From an uncultured Arcobacter sp. (lineage in GTDB: Bacteria > Campylobacterota > Campylobacteria > Campylobacterales > Arcobacteraceae), in contig CAJXII010000013.1 of the NCBI GenBank assembly GCA_913054415.1, positions 1-20,098 of the forward strand: a stretch of DNA of 20,098 nucleotides, read 5' to 3'. Shown in pieces: positions 7,379 to 16,124 of this stretch. Position 1 is the stretch's first letter. Every line of letters begins with the position of its first letter. The position numbers and the translations under genes were made by a program. A model generated the notes under the pieces. That model had not been told where the DNA came from. It ran no database searches and saw nothing but the letters and a program-made list of their open reading frames with translations.

Positions 7379-7801
7379 ATGTTAGACATTAGTCCCGTAT
7401 TACTACTTAGCTCAGGTATAACTTTTTTACTTGTTTTAGCTTTTTTAAATACAAGTCTATATAAGCCATTGATGAAACATATGGATGATAGATCTGCTTC
7501 TATAGCAAAAGATTTAGAAAATGCTAAAAGTAATGGTTCAGAAGTTGAAGATATGTTAGCAGAAGCAAAACATATTATAGCTGAAGCTAAAAGAACAGCA
7601 TCTTCTATAAGAGAAGAAGCAAGTACCCAAGCACAGCAGTTGGCATCAGAGAAGCTTACACAAGCAAAATCTGAGCTAAACAACAAGTATGATGAGTTTT
7701 TGAAAAACTTAGCAACTGAAAAAGAGAGTTTAAAATCATCTTTGATCTCATCGTTGCCTCTATTTAAAGAGAGCCTAAATGCTAAAATTAGCTCAATATA
7801 A
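7379..7801 (+). CDS. atpF': ATP synthase F0 subunit b'
   Basis: A 140-residue peripheral stalk subunit. The N-terminus (about 6-26, VLLLSSGITFLLVLAFLNTSL) is a single membrane anchor. The remainder is a charged, alanine-rich helix (about 35-140) with the KPLMKHMDDRSASIAKDLENA entry typical of b-type subunits. It lies directly upstream of a second b-type gene, and the pair should form a heterodimeric stalk that holds F1 against rotation. The GGAG at 7369-7372 supports the start. Paired b'/b genes are known from Campylobacterota, cyanobacteria and alphaproteobacteria. Which of the two is called b' rests on gene order. Confidence 0.88.
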   Translation: MLDISPVLLLSSGITFLLVLAFLNTSLYKPLMKHMDDRSASIAKDLENAKSNGSEVEDMLAEAKHIIAEAKRTASSIREEASTQAQQLASEKLTQAKSELNNKYDEFLKNLATEKESLKSSLISSLPLFKESLNAKISSI

Positions 7802-7813
7802 GGTGGTGAATAT

Positions 7814-8323
7814 ATGAAAAAAATATTATTTACATTGCTTTGTTTATCTCCACTTGCGTTATTTGCAAATGAACATGGTGGAACAGATATATTACAAAGA
7901 ACAATAAATTTCTTTATATTTGCTGCTATTATGTATTATCTTTTAGCAGATAAAGCAAAAGAATATTTTGCAAATAGAACAAGTTCTATTCAAGCAGAAT
8001 TAGACAAAGTTCAAGATATGTTAAAACAATCTAAAGCTGAAGTTGATAATGCAAAAAAAGAGTTAGATGATGCTAAAGTTTTAGCAAATGAGATTATAGA
8101 GTTAGCTAAAAATGATCAAGATAAGATTAAAACTTCTATTTTAGAATCAGTTGAAAATGAGATCAAACATCTTCAATCAAGTTTTGATAATAAACTATCA
8201 TCAGAAACTAAAAAAATCACAAGAGATGTGGTAGAGGAAGTATTGGAAGAGTTATTAAAATCTGACAATATGGAATTATCTCAAAATGATTTAGCTGAAA
8301 TTGTATTGAAAAAGGTTGCATAA
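7814..8323 (+). CDS. atpF: ATP synthase F0 subunit b
   Basis: A 169-residue stalk subunit. It begins with a signal-peptide-like hydrophobic stretch (residues 1-18, MKKILFTLLCLSPLALFA) followed by NEHGGTDILQRTINFFIFAAIMYYLLADKAKEYFANRT, where a second hydrophobic segment (about 30-45) is the true membrane anchor. The remainder is a long charged helix. Either the first segment is cleaved by signal peptidase, leaving a periplasmic N-terminus, or the protein has two membrane segments. The AAGGTGG box at 7801-7807 precedes the ATG. The stop TAA shares one base with the atpH ATG. Confidence 0.9.
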   Translation: MKKILFTLLCLSPLALFANEHGGTDILQRTINFFIFAAIMYYLLADKAKEYFANRTSSIQAELDKVQDMLKQSKAEVDNAKKELDDAKVLANEIIELAKNDQDKIKTSILESVENEIKHLQSSFDNKLSSETKKITRDVVEEVLEELLKSDNMELSQNDLAEIVLKKVA

Positions 8324-8853
8324 TGAGTAATTTAGTAGCTAAAAAATATGTAAAAGCTTTGATGATAGGTAAAAGTTTAGAGGATATTAAATCTGTAAGC
8401 CAAGTGATAAATAATATCGCTAGTGCATACAGCTCTGATAAATTTAATATTATCATAGATTCGATAGAAGTTTCAAAAGATGATAAAATATCTTTAATTA
8501 ATTCGTTTGATGAAAATATGAGTGATGAGATAAAAAATCTTATTAAGTTACTAGCTAACAATAAAAGATTAGATATTATACCTGATATTGCAGATGAATT
8601 AAAACAAAATATTTCAAAATTAGATAATAGTTATGATGGTGTTATCTATACAAATAAACCATTAGATGATAGTGAAGTTGAAAAAATAAGCAATCAATTT
8701 GCGAAAAAATTTGATATTAAACTATCTCTAACTCAAAATATTTGTGATTATGATGGTATTAAAGTAGATATTGATGGATTAGGTGTAGATATTAATTTTT
8801 CTAAAGAGAGATTAAAATCACAAATGATTGAGCATATTCTAAAAGCAGTTTAG
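8323..8853 (+). CDS. atpH: ATP synthase F1 subunit delta
   Basis: A 176-residue subunit that joins the peripheral stalk to the top of the F1 alpha-beta ring. The N-terminal helical domain starts LVAKKYVKALM (3-13), matching the family's opening. LIKLLANNKRLDIIPDIADEL (about 68-88) is the central conserved helix, and the C-terminal end GLGVDINFSKERLKSQMIEHI is typical of OSCP/delta. The start overlaps the atpF stop by one base (TAATG), so its translation is probably coupled to that of atpF. Sequence conservation in this family is low, but position between b and alpha makes the call firm. Confidence 0.93.
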   Translation: MSNLVAKKYVKALMIGKSLEDIKSVSQVINNIASAYSSDKFNIIIDSIEVSKDDKISLINSFDENMSDEIKNLIKLLANNKRLDIIPDIADELKQNISKLDNSYDGVIYTNKPLDDSEVEKISNQFAKKFDIKLSLTQNICDYDGIKVDIDGLGVDINFSKERLKSQMIEHILKAV

Positions 8854-8901
8854 AGAATAGTTAGATATAAAATAAAAGTTAAAATATAAAGGAGATAATG
8901 T

Positions 8902-10419
8902 ATGAGTACAAAAATTCAAGCAGATGAAATTAGTTCTATCATCAAAGAGAGAATTGATAATTTTGAATTAAATGTAGATGTTAATGAGACAGGTAAGATA
9001 ATCTCATTTGCAGATGGTATTGCTAAAGTTTATGGGCTAAGTAATATTATGGCTGGAGAGTTAGTAGAGTTTGAAACAGGTGTAAAAGGTCTTGCTTCAA
9101 ATCTTGAAGAATCTTCAGTAGGTATAGTTGTATTAGGTTCAAGCGATGGATTAAGAGAGGGAAGTAGTTGTAAAAGACTAGGTGAACTTCTTGAAGTTCC
9201 TGTAGGACCAAATGCATTAGGTAGAGTTGTAAATGCACTAGGTGAGCCAGTAGATGGTAAAGGTGAAATTGAATCTAACGAAAAAAGATTTGTAGAGGAA
9301 AAAGCACCTGGAATTATGGCAAGAAAATCAGTTCATGAACCACTTCAAACAGGTATCAAAGCTATCGATGCACTTGTTCCAATTGGAAGAGGACAAAGAG
9401 AGCTTATAATTGGAGATAGACAAACAGGTAAAACAACTGTTGCTATTGATGCTATTATTAATCAAAAAGGTCAAGATGTAAAATGTATATATGTTGCGAT
9501 TGGTCAAAAAGCATCTTCAGTTGCTAATATTGTTGGTGCTTTAGAAGCAGCAGGTGCTATGGAATATACAACTATTGTAACTGCAAATGCTAGTGAAGCA
9601 GCAGCTTTACAATTCTTAGCTCCATATACAGGTGTAACAATGGGTGAGTATTTTAGAGATAATGGGCAACATGCTCTTATTATATATGATGATCTATCTA
9701 AACATGCTGTTGCATATAGAGAGATGTCTTTACTTCTTAGAAGACCTCCAGGAAGAGAAGCATACCCAGGGGATGTATTCTATTTACATTCAAGATTACT
9801 TGAAAGAGCGGCAAAAGTTAATGATGAATTAGGTGCTGGATCTTTAACAGCTTTACCTATTATTGAAACACAAGCGGGAGATGTTGCGGCATATATTCCT
9901 ACAAATGTTATCTCAATTACAGATGGTCAAATTTTCCTTGAAACTGATCTATTTAACTCTGGTATTAGACCTGCTATTAATGTTGGACTTTCAGTATCAA
10001 GAGTTGGTGGTGCTGCACAAATTAAAGCTACAAAACAAGTTGCAGGGACTTTAAAACTAGATCTTGCTCAGTTTAGAGAGCTTGAAGCTTTTGCACAATT
10101 TGCTTCTGATTTGGATGCTTCAACTAGAGCTCAGTTAGAAAGAGGTCAAAGAATGGTTGAACTTCTAAAACAAGGAGTTAATAAACCATTAACTATAAAT
10201 AAACAAGTTACAATTTTATATGCTGGAGTAAATGGATATCTTGATGATATTGATGCTGCTGATGTTGTTAAATTTGAGCAAGAGTTCCATGCATATATTG
10301 AACAAAAATACTCTAATATCTTAGATGATATAAGTGCAAAATTAAAAATAGATGATGAAATTGAAGCAAACTTAAAAGCTGCGATAGAAGAGTTTAAAAC
10401 AGTATTTACTGCTAAATAG
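8902..10419 (+). CDS. atpA: ATP synthase F1 subunit alpha
   Basis: A 505-residue non-catalytic nucleotide-binding subunit of the F1 hexamer. The beta-barrel N-terminal domain includes GKIISFADGIAKVYGL (31-46). The nucleotide-binding domain carries the Walker A GDRQTGKT (171-178), the Walker B region ALIIYDDLSKHAVAYREMSLLLRRPPGREAYPGD (258-291) and the arginine finger in SVSRVGGAAQ (R367), which completes the catalytic site on beta. Length and motifs are full and undisturbed. AGGAG at 8890-8894 marks the start. The 48-bp gap from atpH is larger than usual in this cluster and contains TATAAAAT (8866-8873), a possible internal -10. Confidence 0.98.
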   Translation: MSTKIQADEISSIIKERIDNFELNVDVNETGKIISFADGIAKVYGLSNIMAGELVEFETGVKGLASNLEESSVGIVVLGSSDGLREGSSCKRLGELLEVPVGPNALGRVVNALGEPVDGKGEIESNEKRFVEEKAPGIMARKSVHEPLQTGIKAIDALVPIGRGQRELIIGDRQTGKTTVAIDAIINQKGQDVKCIYVAIGQKASSVANIVGALEAAGAMEYTTIVTANASEAAALQFLAPYTGVTMGEYFRDNGQHALIIYDDLSKHAVAYREMSLLLRRPPGREAYPGDVFYLHSRLLERAAKVNDELGAGSLTALPIIETQAGDVAAYIPTNVISITDGQIFLETDLFNSGIRPAINVGLSVSRVGGAAQIKATKQVAGTLKLDLAQFRELEAFAQFASDLDASTRAQLERGQRMVELLKQGVNKPLTINKQVTILYAGVNGYLDDIDAADVVKFEQEFHAYIEQKYSNILDDISAKLKIDDEIEANLKAAIEEFKTVFTAK

Positions 10420-10427
10420 GTAATATT

Positions 10428-11315
10428 ATGGCAAATTTAAAAGATATATCAAGACAGATAAGAAGTGTTAAGAATACACAGAAGACTACAAAAGCTATGA
10501 AGCTTGTATCTTCTGCTAAACTTAGAAGAACACAACAATTATCAGAACAAGCTAAAAGTTATGCTAATAAGATAAATGATGTTTTATCTGAAATAGCAAG
10601 AAAAATAGCTAAAGTTCAAAATGAAGAAAATTTAAGTCGTGCTTTTGTTGAAAATACTCAACCAAAAGTTGTTGATATAGTTATGGTTACAGCGGACAAA
10701 GGTCTTTGTGGTGGATTTAATATGGCTACTATTAAAGAAGCTAGAAAGATTAAAAGTGAATATGAATCTAAAGGTGCAAAAGTTAGATTAAGAATAGCAG
10801 GAAGAAAAGGTATAGATTTCTTTAAATTCCAAGGGGAAGAGATTATCCAACAAGAGGTTGGGTTAAGTGTCGCTCCTACTTATGAAGCAGCAAGTGATTT
10901 TATCAAAGTTGTAGAGGAAGATTTTAATAATGCTCAAACTGATAAAGTTGTGCTAGTTTATAATGGATTTTTAAATATGTTATCTCAAGAGATAAGAGTA
11001 AGAGAGATATTACCTATACATGTAGAAGATAAAGCTGAATCTGAAGAGGTTAAATCTATGTTAGAGATAGAACCTGATGATGATCAACAGGTATTGGAAG
11101 AACTTACTGCTAAATATATTGAGTTTAATATGTATTATTCACTTATTGATTCATTGGCTGCTGAACATAGTGCAAGGATGCAAGCTATGGATAATGCAAC
11201 AAATAATGCGAAAGAAAAAGTTGATTCTCTAACAGTAGAATTTAATAAAGCAAGACAAGCTGCAATTACAACAGAGTTGATAGAGATCATCTCTGGTGTT
11301 GAAGCTCTTAAATAA
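10428..11315 (+). CDS. atpG: ATP synthase F1 subunit gamma
   Basis: A 295-residue rotor shaft that turns inside the alpha3-beta3 ring. The N-terminal helix (DISRQIRSVKNTQKTTKAMKLVSSAKLRR, 5-33) and the C-terminal helix (NATNNAKEKVDSLTVEFNKARQAAITTELIEIISG) are the conserved antiparallel coiled coil. TADKGLCGGFN (about 88-98) marks the start of the Rossmann-like middle domain. It follows atpA after 8 bp, and its ribosome binding site AGG overlaps the atpA stop. Confidence 0.97.
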   Translation: MANLKDISRQIRSVKNTQKTTKAMKLVSSAKLRRTQQLSEQAKSYANKINDVLSEIARKIAKVQNEENLSRAFVENTQPKVVDIVMVTADKGLCGGFNMATIKEARKIKSEYESKGAKVRLRIAGRKGIDFFKFQGEEIIQQEVGLSVAPTYEAASDFIKVVEEDFNNAQTDKVVLVYNGFLNMLSQEIRVREILPIHVEDKAESEEVKSMLEIEPDDDQQVLEELTAKYIEFNMYYSLIDSLAAEHSARMQAMDNATNNAKEKVDSLTVEFNKARQAAITTELIEIISGVEALK

Positions 11316-11336
11316 TATAGTAAAGGAAGATGATAA

Positions 11337-12725
11337 ATGGAAGGTAAAATTATTCAAATTATGGGTCCAGTTGTTGATGTTGAATTTGACGGCTACCTAC
11401 CTGCAATTAATGATGCAATTGAAGTACCAGGAACTAAAGAGAGACTTGTATTAGAAGTTGCTGCACATATTGGAGATAGCAGAGTTAGAACTATTGCTAT
11501 GGATATGACAGAAGGTTTAGTAAGAGGACAAAAAGTTACTGCAACAGGTGGTCCTATTAAAGTTCCTGTAGGGGAAGAAGTATTAGGAAGAATATTTAAT
11601 GTTATTGGTGATCCTGTTGATGAAGGTGAAGCTTTATCTGAAGGTGTTGAAAAATGGTCAATTCATAGAGATGCACCTGCATTTGATGAACAATCTACTT
11701 CAACAGAGATGTTTGAAACAGGTATTAAAGTAGTTGATCTACTTGCTCCTTATGCAAAAGGTGGAAAAGTAGGACTATTTGGTGGTGCTGGTGTTGGTAA
11801 AACAGTTATTATTATGGAGCTTATCCATAATGTTGCATTTAAACATGATGGTTACTCTGTATTTGCTGGTGTTGGTGAGAGAACAAGAGAGGGGAATGAC
11901 CTTTATCATGAGATGAAAGATTCAAATGTTCTTGATAAAGTTGCATTGTGTTATGGTCAAATGAGTGAGCCTCCAGGTGCTAGAAATAGAATTGCACTTA
12001 CAGGTCTTACAATGGCAGAGTATTTTAGAGATGAAAAAGGTCTTGATGTTTTAATGTTTGTTGATAATATTTTTAGATATGCTCAAAGTGGATCTGAAAT
12101 GTCAGCACTTCTTGGAAGAATTCCATCAGCAGTTGGTTACCAACCTACACTTGCTTCTGAAATGGGTAAACTACAAGAGAGAATTACAACAACTAAAAAA
12201 GGTTCAATTACTTCTGTTCAAGCTGTATATGTTCCTGCAGATGACTTAACAGATCCAGCTCCAGCTTCTGTTTTTGCTCACTTAGATGCAACAACAGTTC
12301 TTAATAGAAAAATTGCTGAAAAAGGTATCTACCCTGCAGTTGATCCATTGGATTCTACAAGTAGAATTTTAAGTGCAGATGTTTTAGGACAAGAGCATTA
12401 TGAAGTAGCAAGAGGTGTTCAATCACTTCTACAAAAATACAAAGATCTTCAAGATATTATTGCGATCCTTGGTATGGATGAGTTAAGTGAAGCTGATAAA
12501 CTTGTAGTTGATAGAGCAAGAAAAGTTGAAAAATTCTTATCTCAACCATTCTTTGTTGCTGAAGTATTTACAGGATCTCCAGGTAAATATGTAGAATTAA
12601 CTGATACAATTGCTGGATTCAAAGGTATTTTAGAAGGTACTTATGATCATATGCCAGAAAATGCATTTTATATGGTAGGTGGAATTGAAGAAGCAGTAGC
12701 AAAAGCTGAAGGTATGAAATCATAA
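11337..12725 (+). CDS. atpD: ATP synthase F1 subunit beta
   Basis: A 462-residue catalytic subunit. Motifs in order: the N-terminal barrel GKIIQIMGPVVDVEF (3-17), the P-loop GGAGVGKT (149-156, catalytic K155), GERTREGNDLY (180-190) with the catalytic glutamate E181, and the DELS-containing loop MDELSEADK (about 379-387) that contacts gamma. The Walker B region reads FVDNIFRYAQSGSEMSALLGR, where RYAQ replaces the RFTQ common elsewhere; I recall this variant from Campylobacterota. AAGGA lies 9 bases upstream of the ATG. It sits between atpG and atpC as expected. Confidence 0.98.
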   Translation: MEGKIIQIMGPVVDVEFDGYLPAINDAIEVPGTKERLVLEVAAHIGDSRVRTIAMDMTEGLVRGQKVTATGGPIKVPVGEEVLGRIFNVIGDPVDEGEALSEGVEKWSIHRDAPAFDEQSTSTEMFETGIKVVDLLAPYAKGGKVGLFGGAGVGKTVIIMELIHNVAFKHDGYSVFAGVGERTREGNDLYHEMKDSNVLDKVALCYGQMSEPPGARNRIALTGLTMAEYFRDEKGLDVLMFVDNIFRYAQSGSEMSALLGRIPSAVGYQPTLASEMGKLQERITTTKKGSITSVQAVYVPADDLTDPAPASVFAHLDATTVLNRKIAEKGIYPAVDPLDSTSRILSADVLGQEHYEVARGVQSLLQKYKDLQDIIAILGMDELSEADKLVVDRARKVEKFLSQPFFVAEVFTGSPGKYVELTDTIAGFKGILEGTYDHMPENAFYMVGGIEEAVAKAEGMKS

Positions 12726-12746
12726 TAACTGTGAAAGGTAATAAAA

Positions 12747-13124
12747 ATGGATACAATTAAGTTATCGATCGTTACTCCAAACGGTGAAATATTTAATGGT
12801 GATGTAAAATCAGTAACTTTGCCAGGTAAAGATGGTGAGTTCGGTGTTTTACCACACCATTCATCTTTAGTTTCATCATTAACAGTTGGAGTAATCGAGA
12901 TTGAAGAGTTAAATGCTACAGAGGCTGTTGCTATAAATTGGGGACATGTTAAAGTTTCTGAAAAAGCAGTAGATATTTTAGTTGATAGTGCTATAGCATT
13001 ACAAGTAAGTGATGATTCAGCATTAGCATCTAATATAGAAGCAGCTAAGAAATTAGTTGAATCTGTGCAAGATTCTAATAGCACTATAGCATCAGTAAGT
13101 GCAAAAATTAGTTCATTTGCATAA
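12747..13124 (+). CDS. atpC: ATP synthase F1 subunit epsilon
   Basis: A 125-residue central stalk subunit that links gamma to the c-ring and can inhibit ATP hydrolysis. The N-terminal beta-sandwich is clear: KLSIVTPNGEIFNGDVKSVTLPGKDGEFGVLPHHSSLVSSL (5-45). The C-terminal part is a helical, alanine- and serine-rich hairpin somewhat shorter than in E. coli (139 residues). AAAGG precedes the ATG by about 8 bases. Only 5 bp separate it from the Tol motor gene tolQ/exbB, so transcription very likely continues into the envelope genes. Confidence 0.95.
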   Translation: MDTIKLSIVTPNGEIFNGDVKSVTLPGKDGEFGVLPHHSSLVSSLTVGVIEIEELNATEAVAINWGHVKVSEKAVDILVDSAIALQVSDDSALASNIEAAKKLVESVQDSNSTIASVSAKISSFA

Positions 13125-13129
13125 AGATT

Positions 13130-13690
13130 ATGATAGATACTATACTAAATTATTTAGGTGCAAGTAGTGTTATTACTATAATAGTTTTAACACTACTATC
13201 GTTCTATTTTATACTATTATTATGGATATTTATCTATAAACAAAATCAATTAAGCAATCTAATCAAGATTGAACAACAGTCATTAGAAAATCTATTAGTA
13301 ACATCTAAATTAAATCCACTTTCAAAACTTGGACAATGCTTAGAAACAGATATTGTTTCAAAAGAGGTATTAAAAGCTTGTGAAGTTTCTTTTATTAGAG
13401 ATGCTACTAATGGATTGCAATGGTTATCTATCATATCATCAACCGCACCATTTATAGGATTATTTGGGACAGTTGTAGGTATTTTAGAATCATTTGCAAA
13501 ATTTGCTACATCAGCAAAAGTAAGTTTTAATATTATAGCACCAGCTATTAGTGAAGCCTTAGTTGCAACTGCAGCGGGAATACTAGTAGCTATTTTTGCA
13601 TATACATTTCATCAACTAATATCAAGGAAAGTTTATCTTTTTGATACATATCTAAAATCACAATCAGAGATTTTATTATCTAGGAAATAA
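13130..13690 (+). CDS. tolQ: MotA/TolQ/ExbB proton channel family protein
   Basis: A 186-residue inner membrane protein with three predicted membrane segments (about 14-36, 98-120 and 138-160) and a cytoplasmic loop between the first two. PFIGLFGTVVGI (107-118) and ISEALVATAAGI (140-151) are the family's hallmark segments lining the proton path. With the next protein it forms the motor that converts proton motive force into work. Family members in TonB, Tol and Mot systems look alike. I assign it to Tol because tolB, pal and cpoB follow, although annotators often call it exbB. There is no clear Shine-Dalgarno sequence in the 5-bp gap, so translation probably depends on atpC. Confidence 0.88.
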   Translation: MIDTILNYLGASSVITIIVLTLLSFYFILLLWIFIYKQNQLSNLIKIEQQSLENLLVTSKLNPLSKLGQCLETDIVSKEVLKACEVSFIRDATNGLQWLSIISSTAPFIGLFGTVVGILESFAKFATSAKVSFNIIAPAISEALVATAAGILVAIFAYTFHQLISRKVYLFDTYLKSQSEILLSRK

Positions 13691-13693
13691 ATT

Positions 13694-14083
13694 GTGTATG
13701 ATTATAATACCAAGCCTGATCTAAATATTACCCCTTTAGTAGATGTTATGTTGGTATTGTTAGCAATACTTATGGTTACAGCTCCTGTAATAGAATATGA
13801 AGAGAATATTACACTACCAAGAGGTAGCAAAAGCCAAAGAGTTCAACAGATAAAAAAATTAGATATTTTAATAGATAAAAATAGAGTAGTTAGTATTAAT
13901 AAACTACATTATAAAATTGGTAATTTTGCAGATAATTTTATATTATTTGTTAAAGATAAAAGTAGAGATATACCTATACATATAAAAGCTGATCAAAGCT
14001 TGAGTTATAAGGATATTATTTTTGTTTTAAAAACAGTCAAAGAAGCTGGATTTTATAAAGTAGCACTAATTACAGATGGTTAA
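13694..14083 (+). CDS. tolR: TolR/ExbD family proton channel protein
   Basis: A 129-residue inner membrane protein with one membrane segment (about 16-33) and a periplasmic domain. The segment LNITPLVDVMLVLLAILMVTAP (10-31) contains D17, the conserved aspartate that takes up and releases protons in TolR/ExbD. The start is GTG; it keeps the conserved N-terminus and lies 8 bases after AGGA (13682-13685). The nearby ATG at 13698 is out of frame. The 3' end overlaps the tolA-like gene by 8 bases. It partners TolQ in the motor; the name exbD would be equally acceptable on sequence alone. Confidence 0.9.
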   Translation: MYDYNTKPDLNITPLVDVMLVLLAILMVTAPVIEYEENITLPRGSKSQRVQQIKKLDILIDKNRVVSINKLHYKIGNFADNFILFVKDKSRDIPIHIKADQSLSYKDIIFVLKTVKEAGFYKVALITDG

Positions 14084-14828
14084 AAATAGATTTTTTTATA
14101 TATCAGCATTTATATCTATAGCTATATATCTATGCTTAGTGGTATTGATATTGCTTTATATTACCAAAAGAGAACCGAAGCGATTTAACTCTTTTAAAAA
14201 AGATACAGTTTTAGAATTAAGTATAATTGTTCCACAGAAAAAACCAAAACCTATTATTAAAAAACATCATGTAGCATCATCTGTTATTAAACATAAAATT
14301 GCTAAAAAAATTGTAAAAAAATCAAAATCAAGTAGTGCCAAACAAAAAACAAATTTAAAATCACTATTTGCTAATGTAAAAGTTAAAGCTAATAAAATAG
14401 AAACAAAGAAAGTAAATTATGTTAAAAAAACAGAGGTAGTAAGTAGATTTAAGGCAAAATTTGAAAAACAAAAAGAAACACCAGTAAGTAACTTATCAAA
14501 GATATTGATTAAGCAAGATAGTTATATTGCACCAAAAAAAACAGTAGATACAAATGCTAATCATGATAAATATATATCTGAAATTTATGATATAATTTTT
14601 CAAAGATGGAATCCTAAATTTACAATAGATGGATTATCGGCAAAAGTTATAATTACGATTAATTCAAAAGGTTCATTTTATTATAAGTTGATACAATATT
14701 CTGGTAACAATTCATTTGATAAACAATTGGTTGATTTTTTGGATTCTCAAACTCAGGAGTTGTATCCTGCACCTAAAACAGAGAGATCTATTGATATTGA
14801 AGTTACATTTAAAGCAAAAGCAAAGTAG
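14076..14828 (+). CDS. tolA: TonB/TolA-like energy transducer protein
   Basis: A 250-residue protein with one N-terminal membrane anchor (about 7-29, FYISAFISIAIYLCLVVLILLYI), a long lysine-rich linker (about 45-145, with KKPKPIIKKHH and repeated KKxxKK runs) and a small C-terminal domain (about 160-250: YISEIYDIIFQRWNP...AKVIITINSKGSFYYKLIQYSGNNSFDKQLVDFL), which looks like the TonB/TolA C-terminal fold. It should carry force from the TolQ-TolR motor to TolB and Pal. The linker is much shorter and less helical than E. coli TolA domain II. It overlaps tolR by 8 bases and has no clear ribosome binding site, suggesting coupled translation. The TolA call rests on context. Confidence 0.8.
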   Translation: MVKNRFFYISAFISIAIYLCLVVLILLYITKREPKRFNSFKKDTVLELSIIVPQKKPKPIIKKHHVASSVIKHKIAKKIVKKSKSSSAKQKTNLKSLFANVKVKANKIETKKVNYVKKTEVVSRFKAKFEKQKETPVSNLSKILIKQDSYIAPKKTVDTNANHDKYISEIYDIIFQRWNPKFTIDGLSAKVIITINSKGSFYYKLIQYSGNNSFDKQLVDFLDSQTQELYPAPKTERSIDIEVTFKAKAK

Positions 14829-14836
14829 GAGTTGTA

Positions 14837-16105
14837 GTGAAAAAAACTATTATATTATATTTAATATTGGTATCAACATTATTCGCAGTTGATGCAAAGA
14901 TGGAGATTATAAAACGTCAAGCAATTATACCAAGTGTGGTAGTAAAGATTTCAAAAGATGCTAAAAATAATACTCTTATTAGTAAAATTAAAAATCTTCT
15001 TGTTAAAGATTTAGATGTTAGTGGACATTTTCAAAATAAAGTTTCTGCTTCAAATATCTATTTTAATGAAGAGCCTAATTATATAGAGTTAAAAAAAGAG
15101 GGGATTGATTTATATATTAATCTATATTCTCAAATCAATACTTTAGGCAATCTTATAGTATCAGCAAAACTATATGATATTAATCAGCAACAAATAATAT
15201 TTTCTAAAAATTATTCTACTTCTAAAACAACGCGGTATCCATTTGTATCTCATAGGATAGCTATAGATATCAATGATTATCTAAATGCTCCATCTATTGA
15301 TTGGATGAATAAATTTGTAGTTTTTTCAAGATATATTAATCCAAAAGAGAGTGAAATCTTAATAGCTGATTATACTTTGAGTTTTCAAAAGGTTATTATT
15401 TTTGGAGGACTAAATATATTCCCAAAATGGACAGATGATAAGCAGGAGACATTTTATTATACTTCATATAAAAATCTATTGCCAACACTTTTAAAATATA
15501 ATATCTATACACACAAAACTCAAAAGATTAGTTCAAGTGATGGTATGATAGTTTGCTCTGATATTAGTAATAAAAGCTCAAAAATAGTTTTGACAATGGC
15601 ACCAAATGCTCAACCAGATATATATGTATATGATACTGCTAGTAGAGTAAAAACAAGATTAACAAAATATAGAGGAATTGATGTAGGTGGAAGTTTTGTT
15701 GAAAATGATAGTAAAATTGTTTTTGTCTCTGATAGGTTAAGGCAACCAAATATTTTTTCTAAAACTATAGGTGAAAAAGGTGTTGAAAGGTTGGTTTATC
15801 ATGGTAAAAATAATTCACAATGCACCACTTATGATAATTATGTAGTATATTCAAGTCGTGAAACAGATAATGAATTTAATGGTAACTCTTTTAATCTATA
15901 TCTTATATCAACAAAAAGTGACTTTGTTAGAAGGCTAACTTCAACAGGAAGAAATCAATTTCCAAAGTTTTCTAGTGATGGGGATTCAATACTTTTTATT
16001 AAATCATTTAAAAATAAGAGTTATTTAGGTATAATACGATTGAATTATAACAAAAGCTTTTTATTTCCTTTAAAAAGTGGAAAACTTCAATCAATTGATT
16101 GGTAG
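14837..16105 (+). CDS. tolB: Tol-Pal system protein TolB
   Basis: A 422-residue periplasmic protein. A signal peptide (MKKTIILYLILVSTLFA, 1-17) precedes an alpha/beta N-terminal domain (about 20-145) and a C-terminal beta-propeller whose blades are visible as repeats such as FPKWTDDKQETFYYTSY, GSFVENDSKIVFVSDRLRQPNIF and FPKFSSDGDSILFIKS. TolB binds Pal and TolA and frees Pal from peptidoglycan so that it can gather at division sites. The start is GTG with AGGAG at 14827-14831. The C-terminus QSIDW is encoded partly by a perfect 14-bp palindrome (16088-16101), which I think is incidental. Confidence 0.93.
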   Translation: MKKTIILYLILVSTLFAVDAKMEIIKRQAIIPSVVVKISKDAKNNTLISKIKNLLVKDLDVSGHFQNKVSASNIYFNEEPNYIELKKEGIDLYINLYSQINTLGNLIVSAKLYDINQQQIIFSKNYSTSKTTRYPFVSHRIAIDINDYLNAPSIDWMNKFVVFSRYINPKESEILIADYTLSFQKVIIFGGLNIFPKWTDDKQETFYYTSYKNLLPTLLKYNIYTHKTQKISSSDGMIVCSDISNKSSKIVLTMAPNAQPDIYVYDTASRVKTRLTKYRGIDVGGSFVENDSKIVFVSDRLRQPNIFSKTIGEKGVERLVYHGKNNSQCTTYDNYVVYSSRETDNEFNGNSFNLYLISTKSDFVRRLTSTGRNQFPKFSSDGDSILFIKSFKNKSYLGIIRLNYNKSFLFPLKSGKLQSIDW

Positions 16106-16124
16106 TTAAGTAATAATTTAGTAT

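Noticed and set aside
9047..10054. Short leucine-rich frames on both strands inside atpA
   Set aside because: Low-complexity Leu/Gln products are typical shadow frames of this AT-rich coding sequence; atpA is complete in its own frame.
12668..13084. 138-codon minus-strand frame across atpC
   Set aside because: It fully overlaps atpC and the end of atpD and has no family resemblance or start signal.
16088..16101. Perfect 14-bp palindrome CAATCAATTGATTG near the end of tolB
   Set aside because: It encodes the conserved TolB C-terminus (QSIDW), has no loop or T-tract for termination, and is plausibly a chance result of the codons.
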